Both the position numbers and the translations under genes were made by a program. From NCBI GenBank assembly GCA_963989385.1, contig OZ022503.1:93908377-93972376 (forward strand): a stretch of DNA of 64,000 nt. Reading direction: 5' to 3'. Below are positions 1-11,850 of this stretch, piece after piece. The stretch comes from Ctena decussata (Eukaryota > Mollusca > Bivalvia > Lucinida > Lucinidae). The notes beneath the pieces were generated by a model. It made no database searches, was not told the origin of the DNA, and worked only from the letters and a program-made list of their open reading frames with translations. Positions within the stretch are counted from its first letter, which is position 1, and the number at the start of each line of letters is the position of its first letter.

Positions 1-623
1 TGATTTTAAAAGAAAATAAAAATATCCGGAAAATGGTCATACTTGCAGACTTAGTCACTTTAAGAAAATGCAGTGGCAGCGGGGAATCATTAAAGAAAAA
101 CTCGGAGATAATAGCACATATATTACATTGTCTATGTCTGCATATTTACATTGCCGTAGGTATCTATGTCTGCATACTTACATTGCCGTAAGGTTTCACC
201 GACACATATTTGCGATGTATATACCAATGGACAATTCCAATCTCACTTGTCATTCAAAACGTTTTATTCTTCGTATAGATTTCTGACTGTTTTCTGTGTG
301 CTCTTTTACTTGATTTTGTAGTTCTTCTTTTGATCCGCTAAATTTTATACAAAGCTTGAATTTATCATATTTACCTTGTGTTTATTATTCATATGGCGGG
401 TGTATTATAATAGGCAAAATGTGCTTAATAGACGCGAGCACCTAATCACATCTCTTATTTTGGTCCATATCTGCGTATCTAAATAGAGTTTAGAACTATA
501 AGTTCGGTACATAGACAAAGTTTACTTGTGTTAGTTATGTCATGTTCTCGGTTTATTTGTCATTATTTCATTTACTTTGACACTTTTGATTCGTGCCGTT
601 CTGTTTGAAACACTAGGCTTATT
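1..623. other. AT-rich stretch, no gene; small tandem duplication
   Basis: I see no coding exon here. A 32-bp tandem duplication built around the words tctatgtctgcata and acattgccgta starts at 131 and again at 163, with one changed base in the core. From about 380 the sequence belongs to a short repeat with an inverted mate at 5145-5310, listed separately. Confidence 0.5.
380..550 (-). repeat. Short interspersed repeat, inverted relative to 5145-5310
   Basis: The words atggcgggtgtattataa, gcgagcacct and tccatatctg appear here and, in the same order on the opposite strand, at 5209-5310. A third partial copy (acccaaatcacaagtc) lies near 42410. The two nearer copies face each other around two same-direction retroelement copies, but each is imperfect. 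No terminal inverted repeat or target duplication could be fixed, so the class is unknown. Confidence 0.55.
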
Positions 624-1064
624 GGTGTTGAAATTTGATTTATGTGTTTACCGTGATGATTCATTGACGAGTTAGAGGGTTATCATGCGAACCGAACAAC
701 CAACTAAATGTTTTGTACCACTTCAGAAACTGAGGGTGAGGTTGGGCCAGTAAAATCGATTTAAGCCCCCCAGTAATTCATTACTGACCGTTCCAAGGCG
801 GTAGTTCTGTTGTGGTTCTTTGTTGCCTGTTTTTGGTGTCAGAGTTTCTGTGATGTTTTACCTTATGTATGTTATTATTATTTTTGGTTCGGTTTGGATT
901 GCTGAGTGGCCACCTTTTGGGAACAAGCTGCTCACTCGGTTGGCCATATGTTCTCTGTATCTTGATTATTTGTAATCTTAGTTGTTTCCAACTATGGTTT
1001 GAGGGCTGGATTTGGATTTTGATTGTTTCAGTTCCTGGTCTTTGCATACTTTTTACTTTTATAT
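624..1064 (+). mobile_element. Retroelement 3'-end copy, 5'-truncated
   Basis: This block begins ggtgttgaaatttgattt and runs to acttttata. It matches 4441-4843 almost base for base over about 400 bp, and 33891-34191 on the opposite strand. Only the copy at 3966-4850 has an open frame upstream, so this one is read as truncated 3' non-coding sequence. The 74- and 98-codon frames it contains recur only because the repeat recurs and are not taken as genes. Class undetermined; LINE-like or Penelope-like are both possible. Confidence 0.75.
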
Positions 1065-1569
1065 CCTTTGTCACCATTGTAATAATTTGCTAATTGCAGC
1101 TGTATAGAGTCATGGTGCCATGAGCATTTTTAAAATTATCATTTTGTCATCACTTCTACATTTTGCGTTGTCCTGTAATTCCGAAGGCAACCCCCAGTTA
1201 ATGAATATTTTTAAGGTGCACTGAATTAGATGCACAGTAAATGTCAAGCTCGCTAAACAAAATTAGTTAGCCTCTTAAATTTGTAAAAGACTGGGAAAAT
1301 CATGGTAATCTGCAAGGAAATTAGCTAGACAACCGAACCACAATCTGTGAATCTGTTTTGGCTAAACAAATTCCGACAAATAACAGCATCTGCATTTATT
1401 ACTGCAGTATGGTTTTCTAATTTTCTGATATTAACGACAAAGCGCATTATTACAAGCCCACCACTCACGCTGATTCAATTAAGAATTCTCAGTTCTGATT
1501 TATTGTTATCTAAGGGGATAAGACAAAGACATGATCATTTGGCATGTTCGACATAGTTACTTGGGTAAA

Positions 1570-1815
1570 CCCGAGCAATTCCTAGGTATTCTCCCGGGCA
1601 ACTCGAAGATATGTGCGGAGCCCTGAAAGTGCACTGAGTCAGGTGCTAGAATGCTGATCTAGCGGCCCTGAGATTGATTCCCGGAGGCTGAAATCCTTTC
1701 GTAAGGGGGGGTATTGTCTTTCATAACAGCGTTTCATTATCACCCTCCCGTCGTCCTGATATGACTGAAATACTGTTGAATAGGACGTAAAATCGCGTAA
1801 TCCACCCACCCGTCC
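1570..1815 (+). mobile_element. Probable SINE with a conserved animal-type tail
   Basis: A B-box-like stretch (gagattgattcccgg) is followed about 100 bp later by gatatgactgaaatactg and a short A-rich part. The same tail word, gatattgactgaaatactg, occurs in the insertion at 24315-24760. Tails of this kind end many molluscan SINEs in my recollection. No target duplication was found, so the exact ends are uncertain. Confidence 0.4.
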
Positions 1816-3610
1816 ATACATCGAAGGTATGTATACTGCACCCGATGAATCTGGATTTACGAGAAAAGTGTGCCTTCAGGTACATGAGGGCATCATCTAA
1901 GTCCTGCAAACTAAAGGGTTTTAGACATGTTATAAATTCAGGCTCTAAGAATAAATTTTCCCCAAACGTAACGTCCTTTCTCTGCGATCAACGGTTTTCG
2001 GATCAGACATGGTTTTCCATGCATTAACGTTAGCAAGCTCCTGAAGCCGATGTTGGAAACCGAGGCCGAAGGACGAGTTTCTCGATTTCTCCCGAAAAAA
2101 TGTTTGGTCGCTGTTATTGCATAAATTCAACTACAATGCAACAAAAATAACTAAACTGTTTGGGCTGTATTCTTCGGCCTCATCGCCACTACCTACACGC
2201 GCAATGCATGTCTGTAAAAAAATCCTCGTTTCAAACTGTTGTCAGCTTCCGAATTTTAGCAGCAGCTTAAAAGTAATAATCATGTTCATCTAAGTTTTCT
2301 TTTGATGTCGTCTGCACTTCCATTTGTACAAATTCCATATTAGTATAACTCTTCCATACGAGTCATTTATGGATAACTGCGCATGCAATCTTGTCGCTTG
2401 TTGCTCTACTGACGGAGTATTGCCCTGCAACTTGCATAAAAATTCGCAAAGGCGGTCATTATGGCACGTACTTAGAGCTCTGGTTTTGTGTCCGTTAGCG
2501 TTTACATCGATATCTATACAAAAACAATTTGATAATCTTGCAATTCCCGTTCCTAATCTACTGCAACACAAACTTTAGGGGCAGCATCTGGTGGCCCGCT
2601 TTTGCTTTCAGAATAAGTAGAAAAGGGCGTCGTATCTATTAGTACTTTGGAAAAGGGATTTTGTAAAGATATACAAAGCAAAATGTCGTTGCAATTCAAA
2701 TGAGATATTTTTTTTCCATTCTTAATTTATAATTTCATGGCAACATAAAGGTACATACATAAACAAATGGATAGGGCATTTAGTCATATTCACAAATAAA
2801 AATGACGTTTAATATTTGCACTTTCATGGTATAACAACAGCTTGAAACAAAACGACAATTGTTGTACGAGAACAAACTTTCCTGCGACTACATGTACAAG
2901 TGCCGGTAAGCACAATTCGCTAGATATCCTGGAACAAAATAACAGTCACCAATGTTTATCTGATATTATCCGATGCTGCAGACTTAGATCTTTCCACGTC
3001 GAAACTGCTCAACTGTATGACTCCTATACTTGGATTTTACTGACGCTTATCGCATTCGCTTTCGTTGACACACCAATAGTAAAGAGACACAAAATACATG
3101 CATGGAGAATTTGAGTTGTTTTCTAGTTGTAATCAGTTTGTTTTCCCTGCCTTTTAGTTGCATGTTTGGCAGTGTCGTCCTTCAAGAAATTTGAGAAAGT
3201 GTGGCAGATAGACCTTGATTATTTGCCGGTATTCGGAAAAGATTTAAATCTGAAACTAGACTAAGGCAGGAAGAAAAAACAGAAGCCAAGAGCAGAATTC
3301 TTTAGTCCACAAAACGCCAAGCCATTATGTGTCTGTTTACTACATACAAATATCATATCTTGGATATCTGTTTCAAAGCCCTACATATTAAGCCGAAGAA
3401 CAATGCTCAAATGCAGGAAATGAACTGGGGTTAGAAGCCATGTTCTCAGTCTCACAGAAAGATAGCAATCTTTTCAGGTCTTTCTACATTGAACATGTTC
3501 CCATTAATCCCGATCTATGTGACATCTTAAAAGCTACACCTGACTATGTTATTAATTAGGAGTTGGCGGGTTGTGATTTATGAATCTGCCACTTCCTGGA
3601 TCTCATCATT
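1816..3610. other. Intergenic, no supported gene
   Basis: Open frames of 80-93 codons occur on both strands around 2290-2580 and 2840-3110, but none shows a recognisable domain. A possible two-exon reading (near 2842-2906 spliced to about 3158-3266) was considered and set aside. No clear repeat family was identified. Confidence 0.35.
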
Positions 3611-3745
3611 TGAGCCGGCACATGACAAAAGCAACAAAGTGGCATGTGCACCCAGCGAAGACTCAGATCAGCCGGGGCATCGACCCAGCCTGATCAGAGT
3701 CTTTGCTGTACGCGTATGGATAACTTATTCCCTTAGCTACACCTG
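3611..3745 (+). mobile_element. Half copy of the TGAGCCGCGACACGAC palindromic MITE
   Basis: It starts tgagccggcacatgac and carries the family's internal words (actcagatcagcc, ctgatcagagtcttt). The second half, which should return as the inverted complement, is missing. It is the most diverged of the copies in the window and probably an old, truncated insertion. Confidence 0.6.
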
Positions 3746-3965
3746 AAGCACAAAAAGGAGACTGCGGCTAGTTTACTGCTGGAAAAGTATGTATCGTTAA
3801 TGGTGAAGTAGATCTTTTTTGACGGACGCTGGGAAATTACGATATCAATAAAAGCACTAGTTATTATTATTTTTTTGTTATTTGTATGCTGTATTATTAA
3901 AAGTACGGAGGAACTCTACTGATTGACAACTGAAGGGAGACTAAGACTTCAATAAAATCTCGTAG

Positions 3966-4262
3966 TGCTGCATAAAAGTTCTCTATCTTAAACGCTATAT
4001 TAGGACTTTACACCAAGGCCTATCGGAACCAGAATTTTATGGTGACTTAGTATACAAATTCAAAAAGATTAAGGGTAGGACTGATTTTTCTGATCAATTC
4101 CAAAAAATAATAATACGTCACAAACGTATTGGCTATAATTTAAATGTTATGCGACAGTCTGCATGCTTAGTGATTAACCCAATCACGGTTGATAAGTTTG
4201 CTGCACTCTTTAATTGCACACCGGGGGATCGGTCGTCAGACTCTATGATGGCCCCGACCTAA
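3966..4262 (+). pseudogene. C-terminal remnant of a retroelement-type ORF
   Basis: One frame is open for 98 codons from just after a TAG at 3963-3965 to a TAA at 4260-4262, with no usable ATG. The peptide is basic, rich in Tyr and Lys, and contains phrases such as YGDLVYKFKK and MRQSACLVINPITVD, which I associate with the ends of repetitive ORFs in mollusc genomes. It sits immediately upstream of the 3' repeat copied elsewhere in the window. That suggests the tail of a retroelement polyprotein whose catalytic part is absent. I cannot assign a clade. A search against bivalve transposon libraries would settle it. Confidence 0.5.
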
Positions 4263-4850
4263 ACCTATATATTTTAGTTGGTTGGGACCGGAGCCTTTTT
4301 GTCTGTTGCTTGGTCCACCGGGGCTCAACTGGTGACCTTCTTTTGCTTCAGATTTCCAGTGGGGTCGTTTGGCAGGACAGGGATCTCCACCTGTCAGACG
4401 GCCCGTTGTATCTGTTGAGTCCTCGTCTTTGCTTCTTCATGGTGTTGAAATTTGATTTATGTGTTTACCGTGATGATTCATTGACGAGTTAAAGGGTTAT
4501 CATGCGAACCGAACAACCAACTAAATGTTTTGTACCACTTCAGAAACTGAGGGTGAGGTTGGGCCTGTAAAATCGATTTAAGCCCCCAGTAATTCATTAC
4601 TGACCGTTCCAAGGCGGTAGTTCTGTTGTGGTTCTCTGTTGCCTGTTTTTGGTGTCAGAGTTTCTGTGATGTTTTACCTTATGTATGTTCTTATTATTTT
4701 TGGTTCGGTTTGGGTTGCTGAGTGGCCACCTTTTGGGAACAATCTGCTCACTCGGTTGGCCATATGTTCTCTGTATCTTGATTATTTGTAATCTTAGTTG
4801 TTTCCAACTATGGTTTGAGGGCTGGATTTGGATTTTCATTAATTTCATTA
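4263..4850 (+). mobile_element. 3' non-coding part of the same retroelement, longest copy
   Basis: From 4441 this is nearly identical to 624-1064. The segment 4263-4440 is found otherwise only in the diverged copy near 10480-10620, which shares the words tgttgagtcctcgtcttt / tgtcgagtcctcatcttt. The final 20 bp differ from the other copies (ttcattaatttcattaat), so the 3' end is slightly shorter or rearranged here. Confidence 0.7.
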
Positions 4851-5144
4851 ATAATGTTAAGTCTCAAACTAGCGAGCAAAGTCGATTGATACGGCTTTCC
4901 GAAAGGAATAGTTAGAAATACAACATGTACGTCACAGTAGATGACTTGATGAAGCTTGGAACAATCTTTCTTAACTGGTAACAATTTCTTTCACTCGTAC
5001 CCTTCTTGGCCTTGTCAGTTTTCTCTAAAAAGCTCGTAGCCACATTGTAAATTAAGGTTGAGATAGTTCACCGAAGTAAATAATTAAGGTGTCTTCTTTT
5101 ATTTTGTTTTTGCAGATTTACTCATCATACCATGTCATTGAAAG

Positions 5145-5310
5145 TGGTAAAGTACCCAAATCATAAGTCCGAACTCGTAAGTCCTTTTAACATTGACAAT
5201 TCCGGAATATATAGGATACACAGATATGGACCCCGAAATTGAGGTGTGATCAGGTGCTCGCGAGTAGTTAGCATCACCTGCCTGTTATAATACACCCGCC
5301 ATATCTATGC
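5145..5310 (+). repeat. Mate of the repeat at 380-550, opposite orientation
   Basis: It contains gtacccaaatcataagtc, atatggaccccg and taatacacccgccatat. The first word also recurs near 42405. Ends undefined. Confidence 0.5.
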
Positions 5311-6469
5311 ATCAGTAAGAAAGGTCCGTGAAAAGGAAAGTCCGGTATTTGAAAGCTTACCTAAGCTTCGGCTGAGGCTATCAAATCGGAAATTAATTAT
5401 AAAACACCAACTAAATGTTTTATCTGTAAAGCTCATCATAATGCATTACTTGTTTCCCGTACGCCCGAGTTCACATTAGGTAGCTTGGAAGCAGCACCGG
5501 TCTTTGTCAGCTTTCAGAGAATGTTCAGAAAAGCATGCCGCAAAAAAAAAAGTCATCGGGGATTTCATGTCGCTATCTTTCTTGTTCTGTGTGGCCACAG
5601 GGTGATCAGGGTTCGCAATACTCCTTGGATCCGACCATTATTATTATTATCATTATTATTTTTTTATTAATATCATACTCCCATGTATTAACTAGCCTCA
5701 GGGCCTTCGGTCGATGAAAATGTCTTTTCTGGCCCTGTCACTTTAACTCTGCTCTGTAATATAATATGCACGCAGATATAAATAGTAACATATTGTTGTG
5801 CATAGTGCATATTTTCAATAAAATAAATATATGTTATATTTTACCTGACACAGGTAGAGAATCTGAACTTGAACTTGATTGTTTGTTTGCATTATGCTGG
5901 AAATATGGTACATTTATTCCACTGTTATAGCACAGGCTCTGGCAGTTGTCAAATGTAAGTTACTTTTTCTTTTGTTGGAGCCTCTTAACTAGTTACGGTA
6001 ATTAATATCAAGATAGAACGGCACGCGGTATGTAAAATAACGGAATGGCAAACTGTGCTGGTCCTGATCGCACTTCACTTTTAATGCAGCCTGACCTCGT
6101 CTATCCTGTTTGCTTGGGCACGGTATACAAATATTGGTCCGTGTGGCACATGCCGGATTGCTCGTATCTAATATAATTGACCTGACGCCAAACGAACATC
6201 CAAAATCCAGGACAAACAAATACACGTGTTAAATACATTTCGTAAGGGATCCAAAGCACGTGTATTTGTTTGTCTAAGGTTTGAGTTACCGTTGTCATTT
6301 TCACTGGTCCTTCACAATTGCAAATCAGTTTTGGCGTTAGGTTAATTGCGATCACCTTTAAAAATAAGTAGGTTATATCATATCGCAGGTAAACTTGTCG
6401 CAAAGACTGTGCCGATCATGCATGCGTGACCGCAAAAATTGAAACACACAGTAGTCCGGGTGCCGAGAC
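5311..6469. other. Intergenic, no gene seen
   Basis: Frames of 60-100 codons on both strands overlap each other and look random. An ATT microsatellite lies around 5640-5665. The short inverted words aaatacacgtgtt and cacgtgtatttg at 6219-6275 form a small hairpin. Confidence 0.4.
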
Positions 6470-8905
6470 GAAAACCCGAAAAAATAGTCCGCACAAATGT
6501 TTGATGCATATTCTTATTATTTAGGACATCCTTAACCAAAAACTAAATGATGCCACCTTGGCATCCTTTGGGAAATTAAAATATTCAAGATGGCGTCCAA
6601 GATGGCCGCCAAGGGATGAAATCCTCAATATCTCCGAAAGTATGTGGGTTAGAAACATACTTTTGGTGGAAACTATAGGTTTTCGAGGTCGAGGAATCTA
6701 GTAAGAATGTCAAAAAATATTTCAGACAAATCAGTTACAAAATGGCGGACAAGATGGCCGCCAAAGCATAACAAGAGGGCCATGAGGCCCTGAATCGCTC
6801 ACCTGAACAATTGGCAAGGTGGCTTTTACTTATCATGTCTGAAATTGTCAAAATATGAGTTTTGGGTCAAAAGTCAAAGAATGACCATGACCACTTGTAC
6901 TCATAAATCTTCATGTACTCATTAAGACAACCATATATACCATTTTTAGGCCAAAATCTTCAAAACTTTCCATGAAATCTTATGTTCTAGCATTTTCCCA
7001 TATTTGACCATGCCGCAAAAAAAGGTCAAGGTAAACCCAAGGTCACCATTTGAACACTCTTGGTGGTACTCTAGTACTCCATGCTATTTACCAAGTTTCA
7101 AGGCCATAGGTGTATTGGTTCTAGAGAAGAAAAATATTAAAGATTTATACCATAAGTGGTAATGGCGGCCAAGTTGGTCATGTGACCTGGACCGTTTGAA
7201 CAAAATTTTCATTCAATCAACCCCTGGAGGCTCTATATGAAATGTGTTCACAATTGGCCCTTTGGCTTTTGAGGAAATGGTTGAAAATGTCAAAATATGA
7301 GCGATCTGGATCAAAGGTAAAAAAATGACCTTGACCTCTTGTACTCATAATTCTTCATGAACTCATTAAGACAACTGTATATACCAATTTTTTAGGCCAA
7401 AATCTTCAAAACTTTCCATGAAATCTTATGTTCTACCATTTTCCCATGTTTGACCTTGCTGTAAAAGGTCAAGGTCAACACAAGGTTACAATTTGAACAA
7501 TCTTGATAGTACTCAAGTACCCAATGCTACATACAAAGTCTCAAGGCCATCGGTCAATTGGTTCTGGAGAAGAAGATTTATAAAGGTATTTACCACATAT
7601 GGGCATGGCGGCCATGCTGGTCATGTGTCCAGGAGCGTTAGAAAATTTTTTCATTCCCTCAACCCCTCGAGGCTCTATATGAAATTTGGTTTCAATTGGC
7701 CCAGTGGTTTTAGAGCAGATTCTTTGAAATTGTCAAAATTTGAGATTTCTGGGTCAAAGGTCAAAGAATGACCTTGACCTCTTGTACTCACATATCTTCA
7801 TGTACTCATTAAGATGATTGTATATACCAATTTTTAGGCCAAAATCTTCAAAACTTACCATAAAATCTCATGTGCTAGCATTTTCCGATATTTGACCTTG
7901 CCGTAAAAAAGGGCAAGGTCAAACCAGGGTCATAATTTGAACAATCTTGATAGTACTTGAGTACTCAATGCTACATACCGAGTTTCAAGGCCATCGGTCT
8001 ACTGGTTCTGGAGAAGAAGATTTTTAAAGGTTTTTACCATATATGGGCGTGGTGGCCATGTTGGTCATGTGACCTGGACCGTATGAACAAATTTTCATTC
8101 CCTCAACCCCTGGAGGATCTATATGCAATTTAATTACAATTGGCCAAGTTGTTTTTGAGGAGATTGTTTGATATTGTCAAAATATGAGAGTTCTGGGTCA
8201 AAGGTCAAAGAATGACCTTGACCTCTTGAACTCATAAATCTTCATGTAGTCATTAAGATGACTGTATGTACCAATTTTTAGGCCAAAATATTCAACAGTT
8301 TCCAAGATATCTTATGTTGCAGCATTTTGCCATATAAAAGCATAAGGAAGCAAATTTGACCCTACCGTAAAAAAGGTCAAGGTCAACCCAAGGTCATAAT
8401 TTGAACAATCTTGGTAGTACTCGTGTACCCGATGCTACATACCAAGTTTCAAGGCCATCGCCCTATTGGTTCTGGAGAAGAAGATTTTTTCAGGTTTTTA
8501 CCATATATGGGCATGGCGGCCATGTTGGTCATGTGACCAGAACGGTTTGAACAACTTTTCGTTCCTAAGGTCCCAGGAGGCTGTATATGAAATTTGGTTA
8601 CAATCGGCCCAGCGGTTTCAGAGGAGAAGTTGTTTGAAAGTGTGGACGGACGACGGACGACGGACGGACGGACGGACGACGGACGACGGACAACGGAGCC
8701 TTACCATCCTATAAGCTCCCCCGGAGCCGCTGGCTCAGGTGAGCTAAAATTCTCCATATCTTCTTTAATATACGGGCTAGAAACATAATTTTGATGTCTA
8801 CATATGGGTTTTCGGGGCCAAGGAATTGGTTTAACATGTTAAAATTGACTAAAAGTCTTACCAGTTACACAAAATGGCTGACAAGATGGCGGACAAAGCA
8901 GCGGT
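6470..8905 (+). repeat. Left arm of an inverted repeat pair, split by an insertion
   Basis: The pieces 6470-6770 and 8746-8905 together match 11394-11850 read on the opposite strand: aatagtccgca, gatgccaccttggcatc, aaatattcaagatggcg and gggttagaaacata appear in the same order. The arm is made of three units about 153 bp long, each carrying an aagatggcggccaa-type word. Without the inserted 6771-8745 block it is about 460 bp, equal to its mate. Confidence 0.8.
6771..8745 (+). mobile_element. Tandem-core element with ACGG microsatellite (pearl/Helitron-like non-autonomous)
   Basis: It opens acaagagggccatgaggcc and ends caggtgagct. The core is four tandem units of about 444 bp; the word atgacc(t/a)tgacc recurs at 6881, 7325, 7768 and 8212. 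The core ends in an ACGG/ACG-rich microsatellite at about 8642-8695. The end has a small stem, GAGCC-GCT-GGCTC, seven bases before CTAA, which resembles a Helitron 3' terminus. Known bivalve elements of the pearl/CvA type, as I recall them, have this plan of flank, core repeats, ACGG microsatellite and flank. Open frames inside are repeat-derived and carry no domain. Both ends are fixed by comparison with the uninterrupted arm at 11394-11850. Confidence 0.75.
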
Positions 8906-11393
8906 CACGACAATGAATGTCGGAGAAATGCACTTTCCTTTTGCAGAATTCAGGTTTTTGTATAGAACGCCGGATTTTGCATGTATCAGATTGTTAAGTA
9001 TGAAAATGAAGTTACAAAAGCCCCATTTTTACAGAGGTTTAACAAGAGGACTATGAGTGTTTACAAAAACGTAGTGAAGGCAGGGGCAGATAACCCCGTT
9101 GACAAAAATTTAGTTATTACAGAAAGCTATTGTTACGAGTAGTGATAGAAAGGTTACAAGAAATGTGTTATTTTCTCCTAACTATTTTACTTTCTTCAAT
9201 TTAGAATTCAGGTTAAGAAACTTTGATATATTTGTTGGTTGCTTGCGTGGTGTAAAATCATAGCTCATGGTCGGCGCTAGTGGTGCGAGGGTCGCAGGTT
9301 CGCCTCAGACAGATTTTTAGCATCTGGGCGGTATAGAAAATTTATATGTCAGAAAAGATCATCCGTACTTTAAACCAGTAACAAATTTTGCAAACAGCTT
9401 TTGAAAGTTCCCAGTTCTTTCAGGTGTAAAGGAGACAGTACCTCTCATGATTATAGACAGTTGACTACAAATTTTTATATGCACATTTAGAATGTTTTAG
9501 TTTAAATGTCATACCAGTTTGTGCAAGTATTCGTACCTGACTGAATCTCCCGAGCAATGCTACAAAGCTAATAGCATAAACTGACTTCATAGTCCGTCAG
9601 CTTTGTCCACCCATACATTCAGACAATTCTTCCCCAAAGTCGCTGTGCCTATAAAAATCACTTTTGAGTGACCAGAGTAGTTGGCTTAGGTTTAGAAAGT
9701 AGAGGGTTTGAATCCTATCTCTGACAACAACTGAAAAAGGCTATCTGTCGACTCAGCAAAAAATGTGTCCCTGACTAGAATCAAGGATGGTCAAAAGACG
9801 GCACAAGGATAGGATTAAAGCCTGACCTTGCATAATAACGCTATGCCAAAGACACAATGAGAATCTAACAACCCATGCACTGCTCCAACGTCACAAAGGC
9901 CACTGGGATAATTTGATATACATGTATAGCTATACTTCCATTTGTTTGAGGGAACTAAAGCTTGGTATGAATGCTTGGGGCCCAAAGTGTCGCCGTTTCA
10001 TCTAAAAAGTCCTCTTCTCCTGAACCACTGAATGCATAAGTAGGTATTTTCATGTAATAGTTCACACTCCTCTCAAGACTTAAATATGTACAAATAAACA
10101 ATGGGTCACGCACGCCCCAAAACCCAGGTCACGTACTCTATAGACAAACTGAATAACTGACTTTACATTTGGAAAAGAAAAGGTACAAGCAGAGTTAGAA
10201 CTATCTCTGAAATGGATTAACCAAAACTGCAATAAAGTTTCCTGGCAGAGTCAATCTTTTGTCGCCAAGGGTTGGTCATTCCTGCTTATAACCCATATGC
10301 TATAAGCGTAACTTTGAGATAATTTCAGCGTAAAATCAAAGAGCTGAAAGTAAATCTATAAAGTCAGGGCCAAAAAAGGGATTTTTCTTACAAAACATTA
10401 AGTCAACAAAGCAATCAAAGTAATAAACCCTTTGTGCCAAGATCAAAATATTGCCCCACTGCTTAGCCATTTTGGGGTTCTACGGGTGGTTTTCTCTTGC
10501 TCCAGGATTTCATCTGTGTTGTTTGATATCGGAGAGCTCTCCAGGTGTCACAATACGCTGTTTCTGTCGAGTCCTCATCTTTGAATCACCACAGGTTTTA
10601 TCCGTGATTTATTTATTGTCTGTGATGATTCTATGATGGGTTAGGTAACCTTCATGCAGACAAAATGCTGACCAAATGTTTTGAACCACTGCAGAAGTAG
10701 AAGGCGAGGGTTTGGACCCAGTGAAGCTAGTTAACTTGTCCCCATCATGTATTACTGACCGTTCCAAGGCAATACACGTACTTCTGTTGTCGTTCCTCAA
10801 TGTTACATGTTCTTATCTCCGCTTGTCTGTGGTCTTATGGTTACCTTATAGCTGCCTAGTTTGCTTTCTGTTTTGTCCTATTTAAAATATGAAATATGTA
10901 AAATAAATGTTACTGTTGTTTTCAGTTGAGGTAGCTGAATGTCTGGGAAAGGGCTGTTCTTTCTGTTTACCATGCTTGTCTTTCGCGAACTGTTATCATT
11001 TTTTTTTTGTATTTCGGTTTTGAGGGCGGGATGTGGGGTCTGATTCTATTAGGTCTTGATCTTTGTCTATCATTCTACTTTGCCAAAAGGTACATGCATG
11101 GAATTATGAACAAAGAAAAAGGCCATTAGAAACGACGTTCTCAAAATAATAATTAATGATTGAGATATCGATGTCTTTCTGTTACGACTGAAGTTTTCTA
11201 AACGGGGCTGGCTCTTATGGATCACCATGGTCTTTTGGGGTAGTAACACTATCAGAAGCAAACTGGCGTCTTTATAACTATATTTTTACATTCATATATC
11301 TTATTATTTCAAAATTCCGCATTACAAAAACTTGCTAAAACATGAATTCTGCTGTCAAAAAGTGCGTTTCTTAGACATTCAGTTCCGTAATCG
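8906..11393. other. Spacer between inverted arms, no gene
   Basis: About 2.5 kb between the two arms. A tRNA-like word (gagggtttgaatcct, near 9710) hints at an old SINE. The block 10455-11085 is a diverged retroelement copy listed separately. No transposase or other long frame is present, so if the arms are transposon ends the element is non-autonomous. Confidence 0.45.
10455..11085 (+). mobile_element. Old diverged copy of the retroelement 3' end
   Basis: Words shared in order with 4263-4850 include tgtcgagtcctcatcttt, gatgattctatgatgggtta, attactgaccgttccaaggc and ttttgagggcgggatgtggg. Many substitutions and small insertions separate them, so it is older than the copies at 624, 4263 and 33891. 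Confidence 0.6.
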
Positions 11394-11850
11394 ATGCTTC
11401 ATCCGCCATCTTGTCAGCCAGTTTGTGCAACTAAGTGCCTTAAAGTAAATTCTAACATGCCTAATGGATTCCTTGACCCAGAAAACCTATACACTGACAC
11501 CAAAATAATGTTTCTAACCCGTATACTAAAGAAGATATGGAGGTTTTTATGCTTTGGCGGCCATCTTGTCCGCCATTTTGTAACTGATTTGTCTGAAATA
11601 ATTTTTAACATTCTTAATCGATTCCTCCACCTCGAAAACCCATTTGAAGCAACCAAAAGTATGTTTCAAACCTAAATACTTTCGAAGATATTGATGATTC
11701 TATCCCTTGGCGGCCATCTTGGACGCCATCTTGAATATTTTAATTTCCCCAACGATGCCAAGGTGGCATCATTCAGTTTCAGTGTACGGACATGTTGGTG
11801 AACACATCTGTGCAAAAACATTTTATGCGGACTATTTTTTGGGTTGCACC
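11394..11850 (-). repeat. Right arm of the inverted pair, uninterrupted
   Basis: Read on the minus strand it matches 6470-6770 plus 8746-8905. Three units of about 153 bp are marked by ggcggccatcttg-type words near 11403, 11554 and 11709. At the site where the left arm is split, this arm reads gcataaaaacctccatat without a gap, giving the empty-site state. Confidence 0.8.

Noticed and set aside
781..1077. A conserved 83-106 codon frame found three times (781-1077, 4597-4848, 33853-34173).
   Set aside because: It is antisense to the retroelement 3' end and is conserved only because the copies are recent.
2842..3266. A possible two-exon gene: segment ending with donor gtaagc near 2906 joined to one after ttttag at about 3157, ending at a TAA near 3265.
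   Set aside because: Phases can be made to agree, but the first acceptor is weak and neither peptide resembles a known family; chance is a sufficient explanation.
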